DNA of 51,107 bases from Lachnospiraceae bacterium (GTDB lineage Bacteria; Bacillota; Clostridia; Lachnospirales; Lachnospiraceae), in assembly GCA_022792535.1 (NCBI GenBank), contig JAAWBG010000052.1:1-51107 (forward strand), written 5' to 3'. The notes below the pieces were generated by a model. It did no database searches. It had not been told where the DNA came from and saw only the letters and a list, made by a program, of their open reading frames with translations. Positions within the stretch are counted from its first letter, which is position 1. Each line of letters starts with the position of its first letter. Below are positions 1-9,608 of the stretch, in pieces. A program made the position numbers and the translations under genes.

Positions 1-257
1 AAGTATCTTTCCTATAAGAGAAAAATAATATGCGCACTCGCACAAGAGGTAAAATATTGCTTCGCAATTGTGCTGGGCGCGCAAAGTGTCCAGGCCCCTC
101 ATGAGTGAGGGGTTAGGGGAGATGAAGTGGGCCTGCCCACTTTGTTCGAAAATTCTTCTGGGTTTCCTATCAGAATTAGGGCGTCAAAAGGAAAATGGAT
201 GAAAAATGGAAAACAGGACATAATAAAAGCAGAAAATAAAGAGCAGGAGGAGATATT
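1..257. other. Structured intergenic region before spoVAD
   Basis: I see no credible gene here. Positions 3-16 look like the 3' half of a short hairpin repeat that recurs near 21241 and 30132, here cut by the window edge. A hairpin follows at 95-112 (CCCCTCA / TGAGGGG, 4-nt loop), then a near-perfect palindrome at 125-142 (AAGTGGGC / GCCCACTT, 2-nt centre). Positions 247-252 carry the ribosome site of spoVAD. A gap this long in front of spoVAD is unexpected, because spoVAC usually lies close upstream; the repeat-rich insert may have separated them. Confidence 0.5.
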
Positions 258-1271
258 ATGTCACAGACAGTTGGGACGCAGAGTATCCAATTTGAACAGG
301 CGCCTTATATTCAGAGCAGCGCCAGCATTGTGGGTACGAAAGAGGGAGAAGGTCCGCTGGGAAAATTATTTGATGTGGTAGGTTCCGATGACAAGTTTGG
401 TGAGGACAGCTGGGAGGAAGCGGAAAGCACCCTTCAGAAGGAAGCGGCAGTACTTGCCTTAGGAAAAGCAAATCTAAAAAAAGAGCATATCCGGTATATT
501 TTTGGAGGAGATCTGCTGGGGCAGAGTATTGCCACAACTTTTGGCTTAATGGAGCTGAACGTTCCTCTGTTCGGATTGTACGGCGCCTGTTCCACTGCAG
601 GCGAATCTTTGTCCCTGGCAGCCATGGCAGTGGCGGCAGGATATGGGGACAATGTGCTGGCGGTTACCTCCAGCCACTTTGCCAGTGCGGAGAAACAGTT
701 TCGATTTCCCCTGGAGTATGCCAATCAAAGGCCCCTATCAGCTACCTGGACGGTCACTGGAAGCGGAGCCTTTGTACTTGGAGTCAGACGAAGCCATCTG
801 CGGATTACTGGAATCACCACAGGAAAAGTGGTGGACTACGGCGTGAAAGATTCCATGAACATGGGGGCGGCCATGGCCCCGGCGGCCTGCGATACCATTT
901 ATCAGAATTTAACTGATTTTAAACGGAAACCAGAAGATTATGATAAGATTATCACCGGGGATTTGGGAACGGTAGGACAGGAGATTCTAATTGATCTTCT
1001 AAAAGAAAAGGGCTATGATATCTCTGGTGTGCACATGGACTGTGGGATTGAAATTTTTGACAGTGAAACACAGAACACCAACGCAGGCGGCAGCGGCTGC
1101 GGATGTTCTGCAGTGACTTTAAGCGCTTATATTTTGCCGAAATTGGAAAAAGGAATCTATCGGCGGGTACTGTTTGTGCCTACAGGAGCCTTGCTGTCTA
1201 CCGTCAGCTTCAACGAGGGACAGAGCGTGCCGGGAATTGCCCATGGAGTGGTCATAGAACATGCCGCTTAG
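258..1271 (+). CDS. spoVAD: Stage V sporulation protein AD
   Basis: SpoVAD is an essential subunit of the SpoVA complex, which moves dipicolinic acid and Ca2+ into the developing spore and releases it on germination. It has a thiolase-like fold and sits on the outer face of the inner spore membrane. The 337-residue length is normal for the family. Typical segments are FGLYGACSTAGES (around residue 105), VTSSHFASAEKQFRFPLEY and the glycine-rich NAGGSGCGCSAV near residue 277. The start is fixed by a strong GGAGGAG ribosome site 6-7 nt upstream. spoVAE follows about 105 nt later, the expected operon order. Identification is very secure from sequence pattern; gene order supports it. Confidence 0.96.
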   Translation: MSQTVGTQSIQFEQAPYIQSSASIVGTKEGEGPLGKLFDVVGSDDKFGEDSWEEAESTLQKEAAVLALGKANLKKEHIRYIFGGDLLGQSIATTFGLMELNVPLFGLYGACSTAGESLSLAAMAVAAGYGDNVLAVTSSHFASAEKQFRFPLEYANQRPLSATWTVTGSGAFVLGVRRSHLRITGITTGKVVDYGVKDSMNMGAAMAPAACDTIYQNLTDFKRKPEDYDKIITGDLGTVGQEILIDLLKEKGYDISGVHMDCGIEIFDSETQNTNAGGSGCGCSAVTLSAYILPKLEKGIYRRVLFVPTGALLSTVSFNEGQSVPGIAHGVVIEHAA

Positions 1272-1376
1272 CGTCAGAGCATGATAAGCTGTAGGTTATA
1301 GTTTTAGAATACGATAAGATATGGGATATCTTTTTTGAAGGGAATCGAGTGTGCAAATAAAACAGGAGGAAATCAG

Positions 1377-1733
1377 ATGGATTATATCAATGCTTTCTGG
1401 GTGGGCGGATTGATCTGCGCGCTGACTCAGATATTGATGGAAAAAACAAAAATGCTGCCGGGACGGATTATGGTGCTGCTGGTATGCAGCGGAGCAGTGT
1501 TGGGAGCTCTTCAGATCTATGAGCCTTTTCGAGAATTTGCAGGGGCAGGCGCCAGCGTTCCGTTGCTGGGATTTGGCAATACTCTTTGGCAGGGAATTCA
1601 GGAATCAGTAAAAACCGATGGATTTATCGGAATTTTTATGGGCGGATTTACAGCAAGCGCAGTGGGAATCTCAGCGGCTCTTGTGTTTGGATATCTGGCA
1701 AGTTTGGTGTTCCAGCCCAAAATGAAAAAATAA
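1377..1733 (+). CDS. spoVAE: Stage V sporulation protein AE (short form)
   Basis: A small integral membrane subunit of the SpoVA dipicolinate channel, 118 residues with about four hydrophobic segments. The opening MDYINAFWVGGLICALTQIL and the conserved LGFGNTLWQG and GIFMGGFTASAVGISAAL segments are characteristic of the short SpoVAE (also called SpoVAEB). I chose ATG at 1377 because AGGAGG lies just upstream; an in-frame TTG at 1335 would extend the protein but has no ribosome site. It follows spoVAD on the same strand and is probably co-transcribed. The longer SpoVAF/GerA-like gene found after spoVAE in Bacillus is absent. Confidence 0.94.
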   Translation: MDYINAFWVGGLICALTQILMEKTKMLPGRIMVLLVCSGAVLGALQIYEPFREFAGAGASVPLLGFGNTLWQGIQESVKTDGFIGIFMGGFTASAVGISAALVFGYLASLVFQPKMKK

Positions 1734-1810
1734 ACAAACAGGTATAAATTTGAAAATTTTGTTCAAATTAATATAGCGAAAGAAAATTTTATGGAAAAGG
1801 AGATTTTATT

Positions 1811-2251
1811 ATGAAGCAGTTTAAAAAACTTTTGATGGGATGTTTGCTGATTCTGGTATTAGGAAGCGTAACTGCCTGCGGAGCCAATAACAATGGAACC
1901 ATGGATGATAATACCACAGAAAATGAGAATCCAGGCAGCGGCGACAATGGAAATGGAACCAATGGAACCAATAACAAGGACACAAACACCAATGATAACA
2001 ATACCAATAACAATAATACAAACACCAATGGAACCAATACGGACAAAAAACAGAATGGAACATTAACGGATGATGTGGAAGATGTAGGTGATGATATTGT
2101 AGACGGTGTGGAAGATCTTGGCGATGATGTGAAAGATGGCGTGGAAGATCTGACAGATGGAAACGATAATAATACAAACAATACCGACAAGACAAATGGA
2201 AATAAACAGGACACTAACCAGACAAACAGCAAAGATAAAAAGAATCCTTAA
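1811..2251 (+). CDS. Asn/Thr-rich lipoprotein with 11-residue acidic repeats
   Basis: Predicted membrane-anchored lipoprotein of 146 residues. Residues 1-22 form a signal peptide ending in the lipobox VTAC, so Cys would be lipidated. A long Asn/Thr/Gly/Asp-rich linker (about residues 25-80) is followed by near-repeats of 11 residues, such as DGVEDLGDDVK, with hydrophobic positions spaced as in an amphipathic helix. The tail is again Asn/Lys-rich and polar. I recognise no enzyme domain. The ribosome site AAGGAG at about 1797 supports the start. It lies 77 nt after spoVAE and ends before a strong terminator, so it could belong to the sporulation operon or stand alone; a spore or envelope role is only inference. 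Confidence 0.75.
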   Translation: MKQFKKLLMGCLLILVLGSVTACGANNNGTMDDNTTENENPGSGDNGNGTNGTNNKDTNTNDNNTNNNNTNTNGTNTDKKQNGTLTDDVEDVGDDIVDGVEDLGDDVKDGVEDLTDGNDNNTNNTDKTNGNKQDTNQTNSKDKKNP

Positions 2252-2306
2252 GGCTGCGGAAAAGCAGAATAGAGATAGAAAATGAGAAAACCAACTGCAA
2301 ATTAAG

Positions 2307-2352
2307 AAATTCCTACAACATATCAAAAATATCCGATATGTTGTAGGAATTT
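2307..2352. terminator. Bidirectional terminator between lipoprotein gene and guaB
   Basis: An 18-bp perfect stem (2307-2324 with 2335-2352) with a 10-nt AT-rich loop sits between convergent genes. A-rich sequence before and T-rich sequence after the stem would serve as U-tracts in either direction. Confidence 0.85.
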
Positions 2353-2411
2353 TATATTTTCTTACAGGATTATCTCACCGGGGCGGATGTCCCCCTAATG
2401 GTTTTTTCAAA

Positions 2412-3976
<1,565 letters not shown>

Positions 3977-4024
3977 CGACTGGCGGACATTAATTTTATT
4001 TTCAAGAAACCCTCCATCCCCGTC

Positions 4025-4072
4025 TTGACATAAGTCCGAAATCGGATTATAATATATTTGTCCGATTTCGGA
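4025..4072 (+). promoter_or_regulatory. Consensus promoter overlapped by twin MarR operators
   Basis: TTGACA (4025-4030), exactly 17 nt, TATAAT (4048-4053): both hexamers match the sigma-A consensus. Two operator-like palindromes, TCCGA-AA-TCGGA (4035-4046) and TCCGA-TT-TCGGA (4061-4072), lie in the spacer and at about the transcription start. They are also mirror copies of each other within an 18-bp inverted repeat (CATAAGTCCGAAATCGGA and its complement). This layout fits tight autorepression by the MarR protein encoded next. Confidence 0.85.
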
Positions 4073-4093
4073 CTTATGATAAGGAGGGAAAAG

Positions 4094-4555
4094 ATGAAAT
4101 ACAATCAAGGAGAACATTTGGAAGAATTTAACCGTTTATATAGGGAGATGGATAAAATTTATCATGATCTGGCAGTAAAAGCAGGGATGTCAGACAGCGC
4201 CTTTTTCATTTTGTACGGAATTCTGGAGATGGGAGACGGATGTCTGCAGAAAGAAATTGCAAAGCGTTATTCTATCAGCAAACAGACAGTGAATTCATCT
4301 ATTCAAAATCTAAAAGAAAAAGGATATCTTTCTTTGGAAGAGGGCAGAGGAAGAGATAAACATATTTATTTTACCAAAGCTGGACAAAAATTTGTGGAAG
4401 AGAAAGTGTTTCCAGTAATGGAGATGGAAAAAGAGGTTTTTTCAGAGATGTCTCTGGAAGAAAGCCGGGAATTGCTGGGGCTGATGAAAAAGTATTTGGA
4501 AATTTTTCAAAAGAAAGTAAGAGAGGAAATGGGAGATGGGGCAGGAAAGAAATAA
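4094..4555 (+). CDS. MarR-family transcriptional regulator
   Basis: A 153-residue winged-helix dimeric repressor. The recognition region ISKQTVNSSIQNLKEKGYL (about residues 70-88) and the wing region LEEGRGRDKHIYFTKAG are typical of MarR proteins. ATG at 4094 is chosen because AAGGAGGG lies 5-6 nt upstream; an earlier in-frame start at 4058 would fall inside the operator and before any plausible transcript start. It precedes a MATE exporter with adjoining reading frames, the usual arrangement of a drug-responsive repressor controlling its own exporter. The inducing ligand cannot be read from sequence. Confidence 0.92.
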   Translation: MKYNQGEHLEEFNRLYREMDKIYHDLAVKAGMSDSAFFILYGILEMGDGCLQKEIAKRYSISKQTVNSSIQNLKEKGYLSLEEGRGRDKHIYFTKAGQKFVEEKVFPVMEMEKEVFSEMSLEESRELLGLMKKYLEIFQKKVREEMGDGAGKK

Positions 4556-4556
4556 G

Positions 4557-5888
4557 ATGAGGATACAGTTATCAGACCATTTCACTTACAGGAAGCTGCT
4601 TCGTTTTGTGTTGTCTCCTGTATTGATGATGATCTGTGTGTCTCTGTACAGTATTGTAGATGGATTTTTTGTGTCAAATTATGTGGGAAAAACGCCCTTT
4701 GCAGCAGTAAATTTGATTATGCCGGTCTGTATGGCTTTCGGTTCCGTCGGAATTATGATTGGAACAGGAGGAAGCGCGGTAGTATCAAAGGTTTTGGGAG
4801 AGGGGAAGAGAGAAGAGGCTAACCAGTATTTTTCTGTGTTAGTGTATTTTGCAGTTCTTTTAAGCCTTATGTTATCTGTCATTGGATTTGTCTTTGCCAG
4901 ACCCATTTCCGCCGCTTTGGGGGCAGAGGGAGAGCTGTTGGAAAACTGTGTGGTCTACAGCCGAATTCTGGCTGTTGCTTTGACGTCTTTTGTACTGCAG
5001 AATATTTTTCAAAGTTTTTTTGTGACAGCAGAAAAACCCGGCTTAAGTTTGAAAATCTCTCTCTTGGCAGGAGGCACCAATATGACGCTGGATTATCTGT
5101 TTATTGCGGTGTTTCACTGGGGAATTGCAGGAGCGGCTGTTGCCACAGCTCTGGGACAGATTGTGGGAGGAATTGTTCCGCTGTTTTATTTTGCAAGAAA
5201 GAATGACAGCCTGCTTCGATTGACTAGAACAAAAATTCACACAAGGATAATATTGAAAACTTTTGGAAACGGGTCTTCCGAGATGGTGACGAATCTGTCT
5301 ACATCGCTGATCAATATTTTGTATAATTTTCAGCTTATGCGGCTTGCAGGAGAAAATGGAATTGCAGCTTATGGGATCATTATGTATGTAAACTTTACTT
5401 TTATGGCCATTTATTTTGGATATGCCATCGGCAGCAGCCCTGTGGTGGGTTATCATTATGGGGCCGGCAATCAAAAAGAACTGAAGAGCCTTTTTTCCAA
5501 AAGTCTGATTCTCATGGGAACAGCAGGTATTTTATTGACCTTGCTGGCAGAATTTTTGGCAGTGCCTTTGGTGGATATTTTTGCAGGATATGATGCAGAG
5601 CTGTCTGAAATGACTTGTCATGGATTTCGGTTGTATGCATTGGCTTTTTCTGTGATGGGAATCAATGTCTGGGGGTCTGCTCTTTTTACTGCTCTTGGGA
5701 ATGGATTGATTTCTGCAGCTATTTCTTTTTTGCGGACGTTAGTTTTTCAGATCCTTATGGTGACAGTTCTGCCAATGCTTTTTGGTATGGATGGAATCTG
5801 GCTGGCAATTGTGGCGGCAGAATCTTTGTCTGTGATTGTGACAGGAATTTTTTTTGCAGCAAAAAGAAAGAAATATCATTACGCATAA
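4557..5888 (+). CDS. MATE family multidrug/toxin exporter
   Basis: Cation-coupled efflux protein of the MATE family, about 443 residues and 12 membrane segments. It contains the family-like PVLMMICVSLYSIVDGFFVS near the N-terminus and QNIFQSFFVTAEKPGLSL at about residue 145, with internal two-fold symmetry. ATG at 4557 follows an AGGAAA ribosome site; an in-frame ATG at 4536 would overlap the marR 3' end. It is almost certainly co-transcribed and translationally linked with marR, so it is probably induced when MarR releases the operator. Substrate is unknown; resemblance to the MepA/DinF-type branch is only a general impression. Confidence 0.93.
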   Translation: MRIQLSDHFTYRKLLRFVLSPVLMMICVSLYSIVDGFFVSNYVGKTPFAAVNLIMPVCMAFGSVGIMIGTGGSAVVSKVLGEGKREEANQYFSVLVYFAVLLSLMLSVIGFVFARPISAALGAEGELLENCVVYSRILAVALTSFVLQNIFQSFFVTAEKPGLSLKISLLAGGTNMTLDYLFIAVFHWGIAGAAVATALGQIVGGIVPLFYFARKNDSLLRLTRTKIHTRIILKTFGNGSSEMVTNLSTSLINILYNFQLMRLAGENGIAAYGIIMYVNFTFMAIYFGYAIGSSPVVGYHYGAGNQKELKSLFSKSLILMGTAGILLTLLAEFLAVPLVDIFAGYDAELSEMTCHGFRLYALAFSVMGINVWGSALFTALGNGLISAAISFLRTLVFQILMVTVLPMLFGMDGIWLAIVAAESLSVIVTGIFFAAKRKKYHYA

Positions 5889-5960
5889 GACTTTCCAATG
5901 AATGTTTTTTTCTCTTTATTTTTGTCAATACTAAGAAAAAAACAGAAATGAGGGACGAAG

Positions 5961-7190
5961 ATGAAAACATTTCACCAGCTATATCTGGACATTTTAGAGC
6001 AGGAAGCAGGCAAAGGGCGCATGTTGGAGGAATACGATCCATATCATATGGACTGTCTGCTGCATCCGGAAAAACATGCGCCGGTGATTTTTGCAGAGGA
6101 ATGTGAGCAGTGCGCCTATGAGCGGGCTTGCGAGAACAGCTGTATTTTTGACGCCTTTGAGCAGGATGAGGAAGGAAAGGTACACATTAATAAGGAAAAG
6201 TGTACAGGCTGCGGAGCTTGTGTGGAAGCCTGCAAGCTGGAGAGACTGGCGGCCAATAAAGAAGTGCTTCCAGTGCTTCGGGCCATCCGCGGGAAGGAGC
6301 GGGAAGTATATGCATTGATCGCCCCGGCTTTTTTGGGACAGTTTGGAAAAGAAGTCACTATGGGGAAACTTCGGACAGCATTTAAGGCCATGGGATTTCA
6401 AGGTGTGATCGAGGTGGCAGTTTTTGCGGATATTCTGACTTTAAAGGAAGCTTTGGAATTTGACGCCAATATTCAGCAGGAGCAGGATTATCAATTGACT
6501 AGCTGCTGTTGTCCAGTGTGGATTGCCATGATCCGAAAGATCTATCAGGAATTGATGCCTCATGTGCCAGGGGCGGTATCACCTATGATTGCGGCGGGCC
6601 GGGTGGTGAAAGAACTCCATCCAGAAGCTGTGACAGTTTTTGTAGGTCCTTGTATGGCCAAGAAAAAGGAGGCCAGAGAGCCGGATATTGCAGATGCGGT
6701 AGATTATGTGCTGACCTTTCAGGAGGTACAGGAGATGTTTCAGGCGGCGGAGATTCATCCAGAGGAGTTAGGGGAAGATGAGAAAGAGCACTCTTCAAAA
6801 GCCGGGCGTATCTATGCCAAAACAGGAGGCGTCAGTGAGGCGGTGAAACTTACGGTGAAACAATTGCGCCCCGACCGGAAGATCGAAGTCCGTGCAGAGC
6901 AGGCAGACGGAGTGTTGGCCTGCAGGGAGATGATTGAACGGATCAAAAAGGGAGAGACAGAGGCCAACTTTTTTGAGGGAATGGGATGCCAGGGGGGATG
7001 TGTGGGCGGACCGAAAGTTTTGATTGGAAAAGAAGAAGGACGGGCAAATGTGGAACGTTACGGCGAGGAAGCAGAATATCAAAGTCCTTTGGAAAATCCC
7101 TTTGTGCCAGAACTGCTTGCCCGTTTGGGATTTCATACGATTGAGGAATTTTTGGAAAAAAGCCAGATTTTGGTGCGGGAGTTTCATTAA
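5961..7190 (+). CDS. Short [FeFe]-hydrogenase-like iron-sulfur protein
   Basis: A 409-residue protein. A two-cluster ferredoxin domain comes first (Cys-rich stretch around residues 49-62 and CTGCGACVEAC around residue 81). An [FeFe]-hydrogenase H-domain follows. H-cluster motifs are visible: L1 as SCCCPVW (residues 181-187), L2 as GPCMAKKKE (Cys 231) and L3 as GCQGGCVGG (Cys 343 and 347). All four cluster cysteines and the proton-relay Cys appear present, although L1 has an extra Cys where the usual motif reads TSCCP. No signal peptide and no partner subunit or maturase (HydE/F/G) is nearby. It resembles the small clostridial hydrogenases of uncertain role, and could be catalytic or redox/H2-sensing. 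Confidence 0.88.
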   Translation: MKTFHQLYLDILEQEAGKGRMLEEYDPYHMDCLLHPEKHAPVIFAEECEQCAYERACENSCIFDAFEQDEEGKVHINKEKCTGCGACVEACKLERLAANKEVLPVLRAIRGKEREVYALIAPAFLGQFGKEVTMGKLRTAFKAMGFQGVIEVAVFADILTLKEALEFDANIQQEQDYQLTSCCCPVWIAMIRKIYQELMPHVPGAVSPMIAAGRVVKELHPEAVTVFVGPCMAKKKEAREPDIADAVDYVLTFQEVQEMFQAAEIHPEELGEDEKEHSSKAGRIYAKTGGVSEAVKLTVKQLRPDRKIEVRAEQADGVLACREMIERIKKGETEANFFEGMGCQGGCVGGPKVLIGKEEGRANVERYGEEAEYQSPLENPFVPELLARLGFHTIEEFLEKSQILVREFH

Positions 7191-7215
7191 GACAGGGGAA
7201 ACTTTTTTCTGATAC

Positions 7216-7244
7216 TTGTGAGAACCGGGGATTTCATGTAAAAT
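7216..7244 (+). promoter_or_regulatory. Promoter of the PRTase-TRSP / StiP operon
   Basis: TTGTGA (7216-7221), 17-nt spacer, TAAAAT (7239-7244), 80 nt before the PRTase start codon. Good spacing and a decent -10 support a sigma-A promoter for the two-gene operon. Confidence 0.65.
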
Positions 7245-7324
7245 AGAGTTCAGGCGTCAAAAGGCGTTTTTGATATTTGAATCTGAGAGGCGGTCCATAA
7301 GACAGATGGGTCCAGGGAGGTACC

Positions 7325-8473
7325 ATGTATACAGAAAAACTGGCTGTCATAGCAAAGAGAGAAAACAATACGAAACGAAATTATCTGGTGGTGAATCCAT
7401 ATCAGGGGAAACATATCCCTGTGGACCCTGAGAAAGCCCTGGAAATGTTTGAAGCTCTGGGAGAGCAGGTGAGAAACCGCTATCAAAAAGAACGACTGTT
7501 ATTGATTGGTTTTGCTGAGACGGCTACTGCCATCGGCGAAGCCCTGGCTATACAGCTTGACACTTATTATATGCAGACCACACGGGAGCAGATTCCTTCT
7601 GTGGAATATTTGTATTTCTCAGAATCTCACAGTCATGCGACGGAACAGAAACTGGTAAAAAATGATTTGGATCAGATTCTTCCTCAGATTGACCGGATTG
7701 TTTTTGTGGAAGATGAAGTGACCACTGGAAATACTATTGGGAAAATCGTTCGGCTGATACGGGAAACCTATGAAAAAGAACTTATGTTTTCCGCGGCCTC
7801 TCTGCTAAATGGAATGAATCAGGAGTCCCAGAGGATTTATCAGGAGCAGAAAATTGATATCCTGTATCTGGTAAAGACAGATCACAGCAGATATGGGGAA
7901 ATTGCTGAGAGGTATGCAGGGAATGGGAGATACCATGAGAAAAATACAGATCCCATCACAGGTTCCTTTACAGAGTTTGAAGAAATTGTTCTGGGATGCA
8001 ATGATATGAGTACAAAAAGCAATGTACCTGCCTTCCATCCTGTCAATGGCAGAAGGCTTCATAAAGGGGCAGATTATAGGCAGGCATGTGAGTCAATGCG
8101 GCGGGAGGTTTCTCAGAAAATTCCGAAGGAAGGGGAGCAGAACATTCTGGTTCTTGGGACGGAGGAATTTATGTATCCTGCCTTGTATCTTGCCAGGGCA
8201 ATTCAGGGATTGGGGAAGCAGGTAAAGTGTCATGCCACCACCCGAAGTCCCATTGCGGTCAGCCAGGAGCCAGAATATCCCTTAAAGGAACGATATGAGC
8301 TGGCAAGTTTGTACGATTCAGAGCGCAGGACTTATCTCTATGATCTGAAGGCCAGCGATCTTGTGTTGGTTGTGACCGATGCAGAGCCTATAGATTCAGA
8401 AGGATGGAATTCACTGCAGCACGCCATAGGCGCAAGCGGCAGTAAACATATTAAGCTGATCAGGTGGTGTTGA
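7325..8473 (+). CDS. Phosphoribosyltransferase with C-terminal TRSP domain (Ter-linked)
   Basis: A 382-residue protein of the type found beside ter genes. The N-terminal half is an orotate-PRTase-like fold with the PRPP-binding loop RIVFVEDEVTTGNTIGK (about residues 122-138). The C-terminal part, from about residue 270, contains LVLGTEEFMYPALYLARAI and the TTRSPI segment that names the TRSP domain. In comparative genomics such proteins belong to a predicted pathway making or recycling a nucleoside-like metabolite alongside StiP/PELOTA, HpcH-type and HAD enzymes, all present nearby. Substrate is unknown. The downstream gene starts one nucleotide after this stop codon, indicating coupling. Confidence 0.85.
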   Translation: MYTEKLAVIAKRENNTKRNYLVVNPYQGKHIPVDPEKALEMFEALGEQVRNRYQKERLLLIGFAETATAIGEALAIQLDTYYMQTTREQIPSVEYLYFSESHSHATEQKLVKNDLDQILPQIDRIVFVEDEVTTGNTIGKIVRLIRETYEKELMFSAASLLNGMNQESQRIYQEQKIDILYLVKTDHSRYGEIAERYAGNGRYHEKNTDPITGSFTEFEEIVLGCNDMSTKSNVPAFHPVNGRRLHKGADYRQACESMRREVSQKIPKEGEQNILVLGTEEFMYPALYLARAIQGLGKQVKCHATTRSPIAVSQEPEYPLKERYELASLYDSERRTYLYDLKASDLVLVVTDAEPIDSEGWNSLQHAIGASGSKHIKLIRWC

Positions 8474-8474
8474 T

Positions 8475-9584
8475 ATGAGGACTTCTTATAAAAAAAGTGA
8501 TGTGATTTTTCTGCTGAAAGATATTACAGGACTGGTGGCGCCTCAGACCACAGAGGAACGGGAGAAGGCCATACAAGGGGGCAGACATTATTGTGAAATG
8601 CTGCCTATTGAGTATGTGCCCAGTGAAAAATATATGGAAGTATACCAGGAGGCCTTGGAACATTATGCCAAATCCACTGCAGAGGCAGTAGAGATCTTAG
8701 CCCGCAGGATTCTGGAAAAAAAGGGAGATCAGGTGGTTTTGGTGTCTTTGGCACGGGCAGGCACCCCTGTGGGGATTCTGCTGAAACGATATATACAGAG
8801 AGAATACCATCTTACTGTGGATCACTATTCTATTTCTATTATTCGTGGGAAAGGCATTGATGAGAATGCAATGAAATTTCTGCTGGACAGGTATCCGGCA
8901 GAAAATCTTTTATTTGTAGATGGATGGATTGGAAAAGGAGCCATTTTTGGAGAATTGAAAAAAGATGTAGCGGCGTATCCGGGAGTTTCCCCCGACATTG
9001 CAGTACTGGCAGATCCGGCAGATATTACAGAGCTGTGCGGAACTCATGAGGATATTCTGATTCCCAGCTCTTGTCTGAACTGTACCGTATCCGGTTTGGT
9101 AAGCCGAACCTTTCTGCGGGAAGATATCATTGGAAAAGATGATTTTCACGGCGCAGTTTATTATGGAGAATTGGAGGATTCCGATCTCTCCTATGAATTT
9201 ATCGAAGCCATAGAAAAAGAATTTGTCTTTTCATCAGATCCAGTAGAAAAAGAAGGGAAAAGAGAAAAATTAAAACAGGATATAAGAAATGGAACAGTAG
9301 AAAAAGAGAAGGAAAAGAGAGGAAATGGTGCCGAGGAAGTGGAAGCCATCGCCCAGGAATTTGGCATATCCGATATCAATCTGGTAAAACCTGGAATTGG
9401 AGAAACTACCAGAGTGTTGCTGCGGCGGGTGCCTTGGAAAGTATTGATTGACTGCAGCTGCAAGGAGGAAAAGTCTCTGGCACACATTGTAAGATTGGCA
9501 GAGGAAAAACATGTGCCAGTAGAATATTATCCTTTAAAACATTACAGAGCCTGCGGGCTGATTCGAAAACTGGCAGATACATAA
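8475..9584 (+). CDS. StiP-family PRTase-like protein with PELOTA RNA-binding domain
   Basis: A 369-residue two-domain protein. Residues 1 to about 255 match the StiP family: SLARAGTPVGILLKRY near residue 95, ENLLFVDGWIGKGAIFGEL near residue 140, and PSSCLNCTVSGLVSRTF near residue 195. StiP is often labelled a cysteine protease, but its fold is related to phosphoribosyltransferases and the protease label is doubtful. A Lys/Glu-rich linker (about 255-285) leads to a C-terminal PELOTA-type domain (about 290-369, containing GIGETTRVLLRRVPWKVLID). Together with the preceding PRTase-TRSP gene it forms the core of the Ter-linked metabolite module. An RNA or nucleotide substrate is plausible but not shown. 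Confidence 0.83.
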   Translation: MRTSYKKSDVIFLLKDITGLVAPQTTEEREKAIQGGRHYCEMLPIEYVPSEKYMEVYQEALEHYAKSTAEAVEILARRILEKKGDQVVLVSLARAGTPVGILLKRYIQREYHLTVDHYSISIIRGKGIDENAMKFLLDRYPAENLLFVDGWIGKGAIFGELKKDVAAYPGVSPDIAVLADPADITELCGTHEDILIPSSCLNCTVSGLVSRTFLREDIIGKDDFHGAVYYGELEDSDLSYEFIEAIEKEFVFSSDPVEKEGKREKLKQDIRNGTVEKEKEKRGNGAEEVEAIAQEFGISDINLVKPGIGETTRVLLRRVPWKVLIDCSCKEEKSLAHIVRLAEEKHVPVEYYPLKHYRACGLIRKLADT

Positions 9585-9608
9585 AGGGTTTATCAGAATG
9601 GCGTAATA

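Noticed and set aside
1789..2232. Minus-strand frame rich in Ser, Val and Leu
   Set aside because: Mirror of the low-complexity Asn/Thr/Asp lipoprotein gene on the plus strand; composition is an artefact.
8475..9584. Annotation as an active cysteine protease (StiP)
   Set aside because: The conserved segments look like a phosphoribosyltransferase-type fold, and no clear Cys-His protease pair could be identified.
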